A stretch of DNA of 64,000 bases, taken from Kiritimatiellia bacterium (GTDB lineage: Bacteria > Verrucomicrobiota > Kiritimatiellia > UBA8416 > YA12-FULL-48-11). Each line of letters opens with the position of its first letter. Position 1 is the stretch's first letter. This document shows positions 9,059 through 17,128 of this stretch, in pieces. The position numbers were made by a program, and so were the translations under genes. The notes under the pieces are model-generated. The model was given only the letters and a program-made list of their open reading frames with translations, was not told the origin of the DNA and did no database searches. The DNA lies in NCBI GenBank assembly GCA_028716365.1, contig JAQUPZ010000013.1:1-64000 (forward strand), in the 5' to 3' direction.

Positions 9059-10624
9059 ATGAAACAAATTGATGAAAATAAATTGTTCCGCGAGGTAACA
9101 CTTCGGATCAGCAGTTCCCTGGAAATCGACCATGCTCTAAAGAACGCACATGAGTATTTACATCAATTTATGCCTATTGATCGCATAGGATTGTATTATG
9201 TGGATGAAGAACGGCAGGGAGTCTATACCGCCGCGGAAATCAGGGAATCAGGCAAAATTATGCCGACTGTTGGTTCTTCGCCGATAATCCCTTTTGATGA
9301 AAATGTTCGAGAGCGTATCGCCAGACATAAAAAGCAACAACAGTTAATAACTATTTATAATGATCCTAAACAGCATCTTAAAGATCCCATCGCGTTAAAA
9401 TGTTTTCCGGAACTGGCAACCTATTCAACGATAGCCCTTGTTCTTCGTATCGAACATGAAGATATCGGTGTATTGCTGATATCTGCTAAAGGACCCAACC
9501 GATACACAGACAGACACATACATATCCTGGAGACGGTAAAAGAACCTATCGCCATTGCTTTGAGTAATGCACGGCAATATCAACAGATACTTCATCTTAA
9601 GAATCTTCTTGCAGATGATTACAAAACGTTGGTCAGGGAAATCGAAAGTCTCTCAGGCAATCAGGTTGTGGGTGCGGAATTTGGCTTACGACAGGTAATG
9701 GAAATGGTAAGGCAAGTTGCTCCGATGAGCAGTCCGGTACTTCTGCTGGGTGAAACCGGTACAGGCAAGGAAGTGATCGCCAACGCCATTCATATGACTT
9801 CTCCACGGAGAGAGGCTCCCATTATCCGAGTACAGTGCGGCGCCATTCCGGAAACACTGCTGGACAGCGAACTCTTCGGCCACGAGAAAGGCGCATTTAC
9901 CGGAGCCATACAGGATAAGCGGGGAAAATTTGAACGTGCCGATGGAGGTACCATCTTTCTTGATGAAATAGCTGAACTTACACCGGCAGCACAGGTCAAA
10001 CTTCTAAGGGTTCTCCAGGAGAAACAGTTCGAACGCCTTGGAGGAACCAAGACCATATCTGTGGATGTACGCGTCATCGCTGCTACTCATCGTGATCTTC
10101 AGGAAATGGTCCGGAAAGGAACATTCCGCGAAGACCTCTGGTTCCGGTTGAATGTCTTTCCGATTCACCTGCCTCCATTACGCCTCAGAAAGGAAGACAT
10201 CCCTTCTCTTGTACAGTATTTTGTTGAACGAAAATCTCGTGAAATGAACCTGCGAGCACCATTACGTCTTGCTGATGGCGCGATGGAAAGGCTTCTGTCG
10301 TATGATTGGCCCGGTAATGTGCGGGAACTCCAAAATGTTGTGGAACGGGCGTTGATATTGACACAGGGGCAACCCCTGGACTTTCCTCAATTCGTCCCTG
10401 GTAAAATAACATCTTCGCCGGTAATAACCCCGGAACCCGGCTCGATGATTCGTCCTTTATCCGCTATTACTGCCGATCATATTCGCCAGACACTTGTATA
10501 TACACGCGGCCAGGTTGGCGGTCCTGGTGGTGCCGCCGAGTTACTGGGTGTCAATCCCAGCACCCTTCGTTCACGGATGCGCAAACTTGGTATTCCCTTT
10601 GGACGAGTCCGGCCAGGTCAATGA
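9059..10624 (+). CDS. Sigma-54-dependent activator with GAF sensor domain
   Basis: The 521-residue protein has three parts: an N-terminal GAF-type sensor (about 1-180), a AAA+ domain (about 205-430) with Walker A GETGTGKE, the sigma-54 contact loop GAFTGA, Walker B GGTIFLDEI and the arginine-finger region FREDLWFRLN, and a C-terminal Fis-type helix-turn-helix (GGAAELLGVNPSTLRSRMRK). Overall shape resembles NorR/FhlA-type activators without a receiver domain, so the signal is probably a small ligand bound by GAF. AAGGAAAT gives a good ribosome site. Its divergent position and the -24/-12 promoter opposite make the RND operon its likely target. Confidence 0.95.
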   Translation: MKQIDENKLFREVTLRISSSLEIDHALKNAHEYLHQFMPIDRIGLYYVDEERQGVYTAAEIRESGKIMPTVGSSPIIPFDENVRERIARHKKQQQLITIYNDPKQHLKDPIALKCFPELATYSTIALVLRIEHEDIGVLLISAKGPNRYTDRHIHILETVKEPIAIALSNARQYQQILHLKNLLADDYKTLVREIESLSGNQVVGAEFGLRQVMEMVRQVAPMSSPVLLLGETGTGKEVIANAIHMTSPRREAPIIRVQCGAIPETLLDSELFGHEKGAFTGAIQDKRGKFERADGGTIFLDEIAELTPAAQVKLLRVLQEKQFERLGGTKTISVDVRVIAATHRDLQEMVRKGTFREDLWFRLNVFPIHLPPLRLRKEDIPSLVQYFVERKSREMNLRAPLRLADGAMERLLSYDWPGNVRELQNVVERALILTQGQPLDFPQFVPGKITSSPVITPEPGSMIRPLSAITADHIRQTLVYTRGQVGGPGGAAELLGVNPSTLRSRMRKLGIPFGRVRPGQ

Positions 10625-10739
10625 TGGCAATTATACTGTGAAGGCTGGACACTGCGACAAATTCCTGACAATATGCCGAATCAATAGTCAATAGCTGTAA
10701 CAAAGTAATTTATTGTCAACCAAAAAGAGGAATCATCAC

Positions 10740-11618
10740 ATGAAAGCAGGCAAAGCAGGAATGACGCGCAGGGAAGTTTTGGGTTCACTGGGTCTGATGG
10801 CTCTTGCGGGTCGGGTGGGGTTTAGTCCGTATGCCGCGCAAGCAGAAGATGTGAAACAGAAAGCCGGAATAGCCATGCAGCTTTATACTATGCGCGATCC
10901 GGCAAAGAAGGACTTGGCGGACACCCTCAAGAAGGTTGCCGATATGGGTTGGAAATATGTACAATGGAGCGGTATGCCGAATCAATCAGCCGACCAGATC
11001 CGCGCAGCACTGGATAAGGCTGGACTAAAGTGTATTGCCTGCCACTGTAGCATGGAACCTTTTGAAAAAAATTTCGACGAACAAGTCGCGTTCTGGAAGA
11101 CCGTGGGCAATAAAGATGTGGCGCCCGGCGGCATGATGAAGGACTGTACCACGAATCTGGAAGCATGGCGGAAAGGTGCCCAGCGGCTGGACGCAATCGG
11201 CGCTAAATTGCATGCCGTCGGTATGAGACTTTCTTATCATAATCATGCATGGGAGTTCGAGAAATTCCCGGGTGATGACCGTACCAAGGAAGATATACTT
11301 ATGGAATCGACCAAGCCGGAAAATCTTTGTGCAGAGATAGACATCGCCTGGGCACTTGCCGGAGGTGTTGATCCAGCAGCTTATATCCGCAAGATGAAAA
11401 ACCGCTGCCCCGTTGTTCACGCCAAAGACGTTACCATAGACGGCAAAAAACGTACGCTCAAAGCTCTGGGACAAGGATCGGTAAAGTGGGATGAGGTTTT
11501 TGCTGCCGGCAAAGAAGCTGGTATCCAATGGTATGTTTACGAACAGGACAGCGGGGAAGGCTCGCCCTTTGATTACGCAAAAGCCAGTTATGATTTCCTG
11601 GCAAAACAATCGCTGTAA
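10740..11618 (+). CDS. Tat-exported xylose-isomerase-like TIM-barrel protein
   Basis: The 292-residue product starts at ATG 10740, with AGAGGA 8 bases upstream; an in-frame TTG earlier lacks such a site. A Tat-type leader (MTRREVLGSLGLMALAG) is followed by a sugar phosphate isomerase/epimerase barrel. The expected metal-ligand regions are visible: SYHNHAWEF, CAEIDIAW, VVHAKDV and WYVYEQD. The family includes hydroxypyruvate, inosose and hexulose isomerases or epimerases; the substrate is not assignable. An exported version is typical for PVC catabolic clusters. The sialidase-like gene follows on the same strand after 67 bases. Confidence 0.88.
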   Translation: MKAGKAGMTRREVLGSLGLMALAGRVGFSPYAAQAEDVKQKAGIAMQLYTMRDPAKKDLADTLKKVADMGWKYVQWSGMPNQSADQIRAALDKAGLKCIACHCSMEPFEKNFDEQVAFWKTVGNKDVAPGGMMKDCTTNLEAWRKGAQRLDAIGAKLHAVGMRLSYHNHAWEFEKFPGDDRTKEDILMESTKPENLCAEIDIAWALAGGVDPAAYIRKMKNRCPVVHAKDVTIDGKKRTLKALGQGSVKWDEVFAAGKEAGIQWYVYEQDSGEGSPFDYAKASYDFLAKQSL

Positions 11619-11685
11619 ACGGCGATAACCGGGTGAATATATTTAGGCAGGCCGCATCCTCTACCAGTGAGTAAGAGGAATCAGC

Positions 11686-13575
11686 ATGAAATATGCAGTC
11701 ATCAGTCTTTTTGTAATCACCAGCTTGTTTATCGCGTGCAACAGCCTTGCCGCCGGGCAAGAGAAACCGTCGTACAATCCAACATTCTTCCAGTTCAATG
11801 AAAAGGATGCGAAAGTCACGTTGGAAGCATTGCGCCGTATTCGCACTCCACAGGTCGTCGGGATCCCGCCGGTAAATGCAAGCCGTGACCTGATGATTAT
11901 GCCAGACGGTGAGATCCGCCATTACGGGTTTCAGGGCGGTTTCGTCAAAGGAGCGGGACAGGTCCAGCCGGTCTATATCTCCAGTCGTGACTGCGGCCTG
12001 AGTTGGCGTGAAGTTCTGATCACCGGTCCGACCGTCGGCGCCATGGTACGCAGTCCGTGGTCAGGCGACTTTCTCACAGTCCTCTGTAAGACCGGCCGCA
12101 GCAACAGCGACGAGTGGCATACAGCCAATCAGTCCTGTGAAGGTACAGGATTTTTTGTCCATCGTTCAACCAGGGGTCCCGATGGCCCGTTTAGCAGTTC
12201 TCTGATCAACCGCCATACGGGATTCATGGCGCGTCAACCCCTGCCCCTGCGTCAGCGTAAGCGCTGGGTATTGCCAATGCAACAACAGGTTGAGAAACGA
12301 CAACACCCCGGTGTCATGCTTTCTGATGACGATGGTCTCACATGGCGTGAAGTGATTCTTCCCAGTCCGCCACCACACAAGATCGAGTGGCCCCACGCGG
12401 GTGTTCGCTGGCAAAACTACGGTTGTGAGCCCACGGTAGTTGAACTATCAGATGGCAAATTATGGATGCTCATCCGAACCTCACAGGATTGTCACTATGA
12501 AGCTTTTTCCTCAGATGGTGGTGAGTCATGGACTACGCCGGCGCCATCACGCTTTTACGCCACAATAACCATGCCACTGCTGTTCCGGATGAACGACGGA
12601 CGATTACTGGTTGTGTGGAACAACTCGACACCCCTGCCCGAACTGGATCATAACGCCCAGCCGGAATTGAACCGGTCCGAACGCGAGGGAACATCTGAAG
12701 ATTTCTTTACCAACCGTGATGTCATCCATGCCGCGATCTCGAAAGACGATGGAAAGACATGGCGCGGTTTCCGCGAATTGTATCTCAATGAACGCCGTAA
12801 TGATCACGATTTCCGGAGTAGTGGCGGCAACGCATCCTGCCTGGACAAGAGCGTTCATCAATCACAGGCACTCGAGTTACCGGAAGGAAAAATTCTGCTT
12901 GCCTTCGGTCAGCATCCGCTTTGCCGCAAGTTAATAATCTTCGATCCTGACTGGCTTCTTGAAAACCACAGAAAAGACGATTTCTCCCTGGGCCTCGGGG
13001 GCTGGTCTGTACAGCAATATCTCAAGAGTATTGCCGGAAATTTCCGTGGTATAAGCGGACATTGTGCATATAACCGTCGCGCTGGTGCTTCGCTGATTCC
13101 GCACCCGGACGGCCTGCCGCGCGAAGTACTGCAGGTGGCACGCCATCCTGATACGCGTCTTGTTCATGAGATTGAAGGGGCCGTGTGGAATTTTCCATGC
13201 GGTAAACGCGGTTCGCTGAAAATTCGTATTCGCATGCCAAAAGGTTCACAGGGAATACAGGTCTGTCTTGTTGACCGCTGGTTCAACCCGGTTGATCCGG
13301 TCGTGTCACACTTTGCACAACATGTATTGCGGATCGATTCTGCCGGACGTATCAACACCATCCAATGCCTGAACCCCGACACCTGGGCTGACCTGGAAAT
13401 CCGCTGGGATACAGATACCGCACGCTTCAGCGTCACGGGTGAAACCTGGCACAAACTCCCGCTCGTCTTTCCCACACGTAACGGAATCAGTTACCTTCAT
13501 CTGCAAAGTATAGCAGCTGAATCAGATATCTATGGTACTCTCATCGAATCGGTCTCTGCTTCCGTAGAGGAATGA
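11686..13575 (+). CDS. Exported sialidase-like (BNR/Asp-box) protein
   Basis: The 629-residue protein has an N-terminal hydrophobic signal (MKYAVISLFVITSLFIACN) and GAGGAAT just before the ATG. The propeller part (about 40-430) carries clear Asp boxes: SSRDCGLSWRE, SDDDGLTWRE, SSDGGESWTT and SKDDGKTWRG, plus the RDLMIMPDGEIRHYGF start region. The C-terminal 200 residues look like a beta-sandwich with weak LamG-like character (IRIRMPKGSQGIQVCLVD). It could act on sialic-acid-like or other acidic sugars, but many members are not sialidases. A possible lipobox (LFIAC) would make it membrane anchored. Confidence 0.85.
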   Translation: MKYAVISLFVITSLFIACNSLAAGQEKPSYNPTFFQFNEKDAKVTLEALRRIRTPQVVGIPPVNASRDLMIMPDGEIRHYGFQGGFVKGAGQVQPVYISSRDCGLSWREVLITGPTVGAMVRSPWSGDFLTVLCKTGRSNSDEWHTANQSCEGTGFFVHRSTRGPDGPFSSSLINRHTGFMARQPLPLRQRKRWVLPMQQQVEKRQHPGVMLSDDDGLTWREVILPSPPPHKIEWPHAGVRWQNYGCEPTVVELSDGKLWMLIRTSQDCHYEAFSSDGGESWTTPAPSRFYATITMPLLFRMNDGRLLVVWNNSTPLPELDHNAQPELNRSEREGTSEDFFTNRDVIHAAISKDDGKTWRGFRELYLNERRNDHDFRSSGGNASCLDKSVHQSQALELPEGKILLAFGQHPLCRKLIIFDPDWLLENHRKDDFSLGLGGWSVQQYLKSIAGNFRGISGHCAYNRRAGASLIPHPDGLPREVLQVARHPDTRLVHEIEGAVWNFPCGKRGSLKIRIRMPKGSQGIQVCLVDRWFNPVDPVVSHFAQHVLRIDSAGRINTIQCLNPDTWADLEIRWDTDTARFSVTGETWHKLPLVFPTRNGISYLHLQSIAAESDIYGTLIESVSASVEE

Positions 13576-13593
13576 TGGACCGGTTGTTGTCTT

Positions 13594-14598
13594 TTACTGA
13601 TTTTGCAGTACTTCAATCATTGCTGCAATATTCTCCGGTTTTGCGTCTCCCGGTGTATCGTGCGCCGGCGAACAGATATACCCGCCTTTTTCGCCGATTT
13701 TATCAACTAACCGCCGGACTTCATCTTTAACCTGCTGGACCGTACCGTACGGCAATGTTTTCTGGGTACTAACCCCGCCATAAAAACTCAACCTGTCGCC
13801 ATATTTCTTTTTAACTTCAAACACATCCATCACTTCCGGCTGGAACGGGTTAAACACGTCTAACCCGCACTCAATTAATTCCGGGAACAGACCGTCAACT
13901 TTACCGCAGGAGTGGATAAACACAAATTTACCTTTTGTTTTCACCGCCGAGTACATTTGCCTGATTCGCGGTTTGATAAATTCACGCCACAACACCGGAC
14001 CCATGATCAACCCCGACTGCTGGCCCCAATCGTCACCAAACATCATCGCGTCTATTTCCAGTTTACATATATCTTCTATAATCGCCAAATTATATTCTAA
14101 GATCCTGTCCAGTAAAATATGTACGAATTCTTTGTCCGCAACCATACCCATTAAAATATTTTCCATCCCCGCCAATGTCCACGCCCGTTCGAACAAACTA
14201 AACCCCAGATTAACAACGACAAATCTATCACGGCTGTTCGCAATAAAATCCTGATATAATTCCTTACGTGTATTATCAACCGGGTCAGGAAAGATGAATG
14301 CATTCACATTTTCGGCAGTAACCAGCTGGTTACACACTACGCCGATATCTTTATCAACACTACGGTTCCAGCGGACACCAAAATGGTCCTGAAAAATATC
14401 CGTGGCGATTTCCTTCCAATGTTTTCGCTGGGAATAACTTTGCAAAGACAAACAATTCCCCAACTTGGATTCGAATTCTGGATCACCATAAAAATCCGCC
14501 ATTTTCTTGCGCGCGTTTTGCGTAAAATTAATCTGATATGGTGTTTTATCCGGCTGTTTATGGCTTAATGCCGTTAAGACCCGGTCTTGTGCATTCAT
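13594..14598 (-). CDS. Uroporphyrinogen decarboxylase family protein (MtaA/CmuA-like)
   Basis: The 334-residue cytoplasmic protein belongs to the URO-D superfamily. It begins with MNAQDRVLTALSHKQPDKTP, has the zinc-type motif HSCG (in FIHSCGKVDGLFPELI) and ends with the usual CSPAHDTPGDAKPENI segment. The HxC motif and absence of the haem-pathway signature favour the corrinoid methyltransferase-like branch over haem biosynthesis. Many PVC bacteria carry several such genes beside sugar catabolic genes, with unknown substrates. Its 3' end faces that of the sialidase-like gene, 18 bases apart. The ribosome site is weak. Confidence 0.85.
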   Translation of the reverse strand: MNAQDRVLTALSHKQPDKTPYQINFTQNARKKMADFYGDPEFESKLGNCLSLQSYSQRKHWKEIATDIFQDHFGVRWNRSVDKDIGVVCNQLVTAENVNAFIFPDPVDNTRKELYQDFIANSRDRFVVVNLGFSLFERAWTLAGMENILMGMVADKEFVHILLDRILEYNLAIIEDICKLEIDAMMFGDDWGQQSGLIMGPVLWREFIKPRIRQMYSAVKTKGKFVFIHSCGKVDGLFPELIECGLDVFNPFQPEVMDVFEVKKKYGDRLSFYGGVSTQKTLPYGTVQQVKDEVRRLVDKIGEKGGYICSPAHDTPGDAKPENIAAMIEVLQNQ

Positions 14599-14689
14599 TT
14601 TTTATTCTCGTAGTTTTGTACTGTAACTGGATTAATCCGGCAAGATGCTGCCATATACTTTGTGACCTTAGGAAACAATGTACTCTTCT

Positions 14690-15601
14690 CTACGATCGTT
14701 TGAGTGATGTTTCTATCAGCTGGTCCCAAATACGGCGCTGTTCCTTGAGCCCAGCCATGCGGTTCGCCGGTGTCGGCGGTGTCGGCAGTTTATCGAGTTC
14801 CGGGAACCACCACCCAGTCCATCCAGCATCCATCAGCAGATCGCATTGAAGCTGGTACGGGAAACCCGGTGCGGTAAAGTCATGCGTGTGCAACGTATCA
14901 CCCAGGCGGTTTTTAATCAGGTTGAAGTTCGCTTCGAATGCGCCTTCGGCAGCGTCTTTTGCATCGGAGTTCAGTTTTACTCCGACGTTTTTCTCATTCA
15001 CCTGGTCCATGATGAGCTTGAGCGTCTTCAGGCGGCCGGCCGAACCATGGTTCTCGAGCCGGATCATTTGACCATAACCAGCGGCGGATTTGGCAACCTC
15101 GTTTACACTCTTCGCGATCTGCTCAATGGTCTTCTCCTGTGGTACTTCCTTGTGAAAGTCGTTGGGAAAGACGCGGATGCCGCAACCGCCAATATCGTGA
15201 CTCAGTTCGGCGTAGCGCTTGGCCTTTTCGATCGCGGTTTTCAACTTTTCTGGATCGATATGATCGAAACGTTCACTGGTTGCCAGGCCCACTACCTTCA
15301 CCGGACTGTCAGCGAAACGTTTTTTTATCTCGCGGCGTTTGGCACTGTCGATCTCCAGTTCGACACCATGCGCCGACTTCGTCTCGACGCGCATCTCTAG
15401 ACCGTAGGATTTCAGTTCGATACAATTGGTAATAAGTGTCGGCAGGTCCCACTCCCGGCCCCAGATGTAACTCGTGAAGCCGAATTGCATTTTATTGACG
15501 CGCTTTGCAGCGATGAGCGAAGCGGCACCAGACAAGAAAAAGCCAACAGCCGTGACCAAGATCTCGCGACGTGAATACTGCGTTGTTTTCAAGCAAGACA
15601 T
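14690..15601 (-). CDS. Tat-exported xylose-isomerase-like TIM-barrel protein
   Basis: This 303-residue protein has a leader with a twin-arginine motif (YSRREILVTAVGFF). The barrel then shows FGFTSYIWGREWDLP, GLEMRVETKS, IRLENHGSAGR, VGVKLNSDAKDA and GWWFPELDKLP. It is a second exported member of the sugar phosphate isomerase/epimerase family, only distantly similar to the one at 10.7 kb. The ligand set appears less complete than in that one (no HNH), so catalytic activity is less sure. GGAGG precedes the ATG. The leader includes a TTGACA-type promoter and a 25-codon upstream ORF of the dispersed leader element. Confidence 0.83.
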   Translation of the reverse strand: MSCLKTTQYSRREILVTAVGFFLSGAASLIAAKRVNKMQFGFTSYIWGREWDLPTLITNCIELKSYGLEMRVETKSAHGVELEIDSAKRREIKKRFADSPVKVVGLATSERFDHIDPEKLKTAIEKAKRYAELSHDIGGCGIRVFPNDFHKEVPQEKTIEQIAKSVNEVAKSAAGYGQMIRLENHGSAGRLKTLKLIMDQVNEKNVGVKLNSDAKDAAEGAFEANFNLIKNRLGDTLHTHDFTAPGFPYQLQCDLLMDAGWTGWWFPELDKLPTPPTPANRMAGLKEQRRIWDQLIETSLKRS

Positions 15602-15631
15602 ATCGATGCCTCCATTCTATTCCTGATAGTG

Positions 15632-15718
15632 TTACCCTGCAGTTTTTATGAACTTCTTATGGCTGATTACAAGAAATTGTTTTTTGACATTGATATAAAC
15701 AACAACCATTTTCCAATT
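15632..15718 (-). repeat. Leader element copy B, with 25-codon upstream ORF
   Basis: Sense strand is minus. The core TCAAAAAACAATTTCTTGTA matches the other copies, as does the upstream half AAAATGGTTGTTGTTTATAT. An ORF opens with ATG at 15709 and closes with TAA at 15632; its peptide begins MVVVYINVKKQFLVISHKK. It lies 30 bases ahead of the exported TIM-barrel gene. Confidence 0.55.
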
Positions 15719-15746
15719 TTCCCGGTCATGAATCACTTATACATGA

Positions 15747-15775
15747 ATTCGAATAAGAATCGCAATAAATGTCAA
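15747..15775 (-). promoter_or_regulatory. Probable sigma-70 promoter for the TIM-barrel gene
   Basis: Minus-strand TTGACA (15775-15770), a 17-base spacer and TCGAAT (15752-15747). The -35 is perfect and the -10 is poor. Transcription would start near 15740, giving a leader that contains element copy B. Confidence 0.4.
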
Positions 15776-15809
15776 GATGGATTCCCGGATGATTGCTATA
15801 TCATTAAGT

Positions 15810-15867
15810 AAAACGAATCAATCTTGACTATGGTATTTTTCTCTTTAAGAATAGTATTTGGAAAAAG
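15810..15867 (+). repeat. Repeat 3, copy 1 (promoter-like)
   Basis: Starts AAAACGAATCAATCTTGACT and contains TTTTTCTCTTTAAGAATA. It matches copy 2 at 20267-20320 at most positions with one three-base gap. TTGACT, then a 17-base spacer and AAGAAT, give a possible plus-strand promoter for the short ORF and the L,D-transpeptidase-like gene. Confidence 0.6.
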
Positions 15868-15934
15868 CAAACTATTGCGTGACTCGTGGTGGAATAATTT
15901 TCTTAAGAGTCCGGCAATCTGGGGAGGAATCATT

Positions 15935-15988
15935 ATGAAACGTCCAAATATTGACTCTCTCGTAATCACTAAGGGATCTGGACGGTGA
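15935..15988 (+). CDS. Possible 17-codon leader ORF
   Basis: ATG at 15935 follows a strong ribosome site (GGGGAGGAATCATT). The peptide is MKRPNIDSLVITKGSGR. It stops three bases before the ATG of the L,D-transpeptidase-like gene, whose own ribosome site is poor, so translational coupling is plausible. It could instead be the degenerate start of a lost gene. Confidence 0.4.
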   Translation: MKRPNIDSLVITKGSGR

Positions 15989-15991
15989 CTC

Positions 15992-17029
15992 ATGCGCCTG
16001 TGTGTCTTACCCACAATTTCGTCGACCCTCCTATACCGGGTTCTGATGATTGCCCCCATCTGGTTTGCGGTAACCACCTCAGCTGAAGTTATAATCCGGA
16101 TCAACATACCAAGCTGTACTTTGACGCTCCTCGAAAACGACCGGAACGTGGCGGTCTTCCCGGTACGGGTCGGCAAACCGGAAACTCCCACACCGGCGGG
16201 AAAAGGTAAGATCATAAAAAAGCGGGAACGGATCGTGTTCCGCTATCTGGAAGGTGAACGCAAAGGTGAAATTATCACCCAGTCTCATCTCACACCCATC
16301 GGACAAACGATCGATATGCCATATGACCGGCTCCGCAGTCTGGAAGCCTTGCTCAATAATGGTCAAACGCTCATTATCCATTCCACCACAGAATATTGGA
16401 CCATCGGATTCCCCGTCTCCCATCAATGTGTAGGCATGAATATCGACGACATGCTCAAACTTTTTGACCGCGTACGCGACCTGCCCATGGACCTTGAGAT
16501 CACCTACGACACCGTCGAAGTCCGTAACGGGTTCATTCATCTCTATCCGGATTTCTATGGGCAGGCCACGAACCGGCTTGAGGCCCTGACCACCAGTGGC
16601 GTGTGCGTGCAGGACCGGATATCCGCCGAGAATCGATGCCGGATCATTGACCAGGACCTGCGCTATAATCTCGCAAAAGCCTTAAAGCAACTGAATGAAG
16701 GACATGATCCGCGCGCACTGCTTCCAACGCTCACGACGGCCATCGCTGTGGCTGATTTCCTGAAGCCGTTTTATCCAAAGGGCCGGGTTGTGGAGGCCAC
16801 CGTGATGGAACGAGACACTTTCGTGGCGGCCCTGCTCCGGGCTGGAGTTCCCTTGAAACTGGCGACCGCCATCACCGGCGTTCTTGACGGAATTGACTAC
16901 CACCGACTACAGCCTGGCGACAACATGATTATCGTGGTTGAAAATCGTGAAATCATCCGGCTCGATTATCGGAACAGGAAAGGCATCACGACTTTCGATT
17001 TGCAGGGAAAGAACCTCTTCTGGGACTGA
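15992..17029 (+). CDS. Exported L,D-transpeptidase-like protein with C-terminal OapA/MepM-like domain
   Basis: The 345-residue protein starts with a signal peptide (ending near TTSAEV). The N-terminal part follows the YkuD pattern: short beta strands (IRINIPSCTLTLLEND), the VGKPETPTPAGKGKI segment that normally reads TPTPxG, then LIIHSTTEYW and SHQCVGM in place of the usual SHGCIRM. The probable catalytic Cys and first His are kept, but Gly and Arg are replaced. Residues about 270-345 (LLRAGVPLKLATAITGV to LQPGDNMIIVVENREI) resemble the small domain found before M23 peptidase domains in MepM/OapA proteins. A role in peptidoglycan cross-linking is likely; activity is uncertain. Confidence 0.75.
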   Translation: MRLCVLPTISSTLLYRVLMIAPIWFAVTTSAEVIIRINIPSCTLTLLENDRNVAVFPVRVGKPETPTPAGKGKIIKKRERIVFRYLEGERKGEIITQSHLTPIGQTIDMPYDRLRSLEALLNNGQTLIIHSTTEYWTIGFPVSHQCVGMNIDDMLKLFDRVRDLPMDLEITYDTVEVRNGFIHLYPDFYGQATNRLEALTTSGVCVQDRISAENRCRIIDQDLRYNLAKALKQLNEGHDPRALLPTLTTAIAVADFLKPFYPKGRVVEATVMERDTFVAALLRAGVPLKLATAITGVLDGIDYHRLQPGDNMIIVVENREIIRLDYRNRKGITTFDLQGKNLFWD

Positions 17030-17052
17030 ACAGATGAAACAGCCGAGCAGAG

Positions 17053-17076
17053 GGGTCAGGCATTAAATATTAAGAT
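17053..17076 (+). other. Possible remnant end of an IS200/REP-type element
   Basis: GGGGTCAGGCATTAAATATT resembles, from memory, ends seen near REP-associated Y1 transposases. It lies at the 3' border of the GC-rich ceramidase-like gene. No transposase gene is present. Confidence 0.25.
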
Positions 17077-17128
17077 TGTCCTGGGGCGTCTCTACAAGAA
17101 AGTGATAGTGATCTGCCAGGAGACCAGC

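Larger units (their letters stand above)
15602..15991. other. 390-base divergent intergenic region
   Basis: AT-rich, with leader element copy B and a minus-strand promoter on the left and the repeat shared with 20.27 kb on the right, then a short plus-strand ORF. The same order of parts recurs at 19.96-20.33 kb, so the two regions look like copies of one ancestral divergent promoter. Confidence 0.6.

Noticed and set aside
13594-14598. Haem-pathway uroporphyrinogen decarboxylase
   Set aside because: The HSCG motif and catabolic neighbours favour the methyltransferase-like branch; no other haem genes are nearby.
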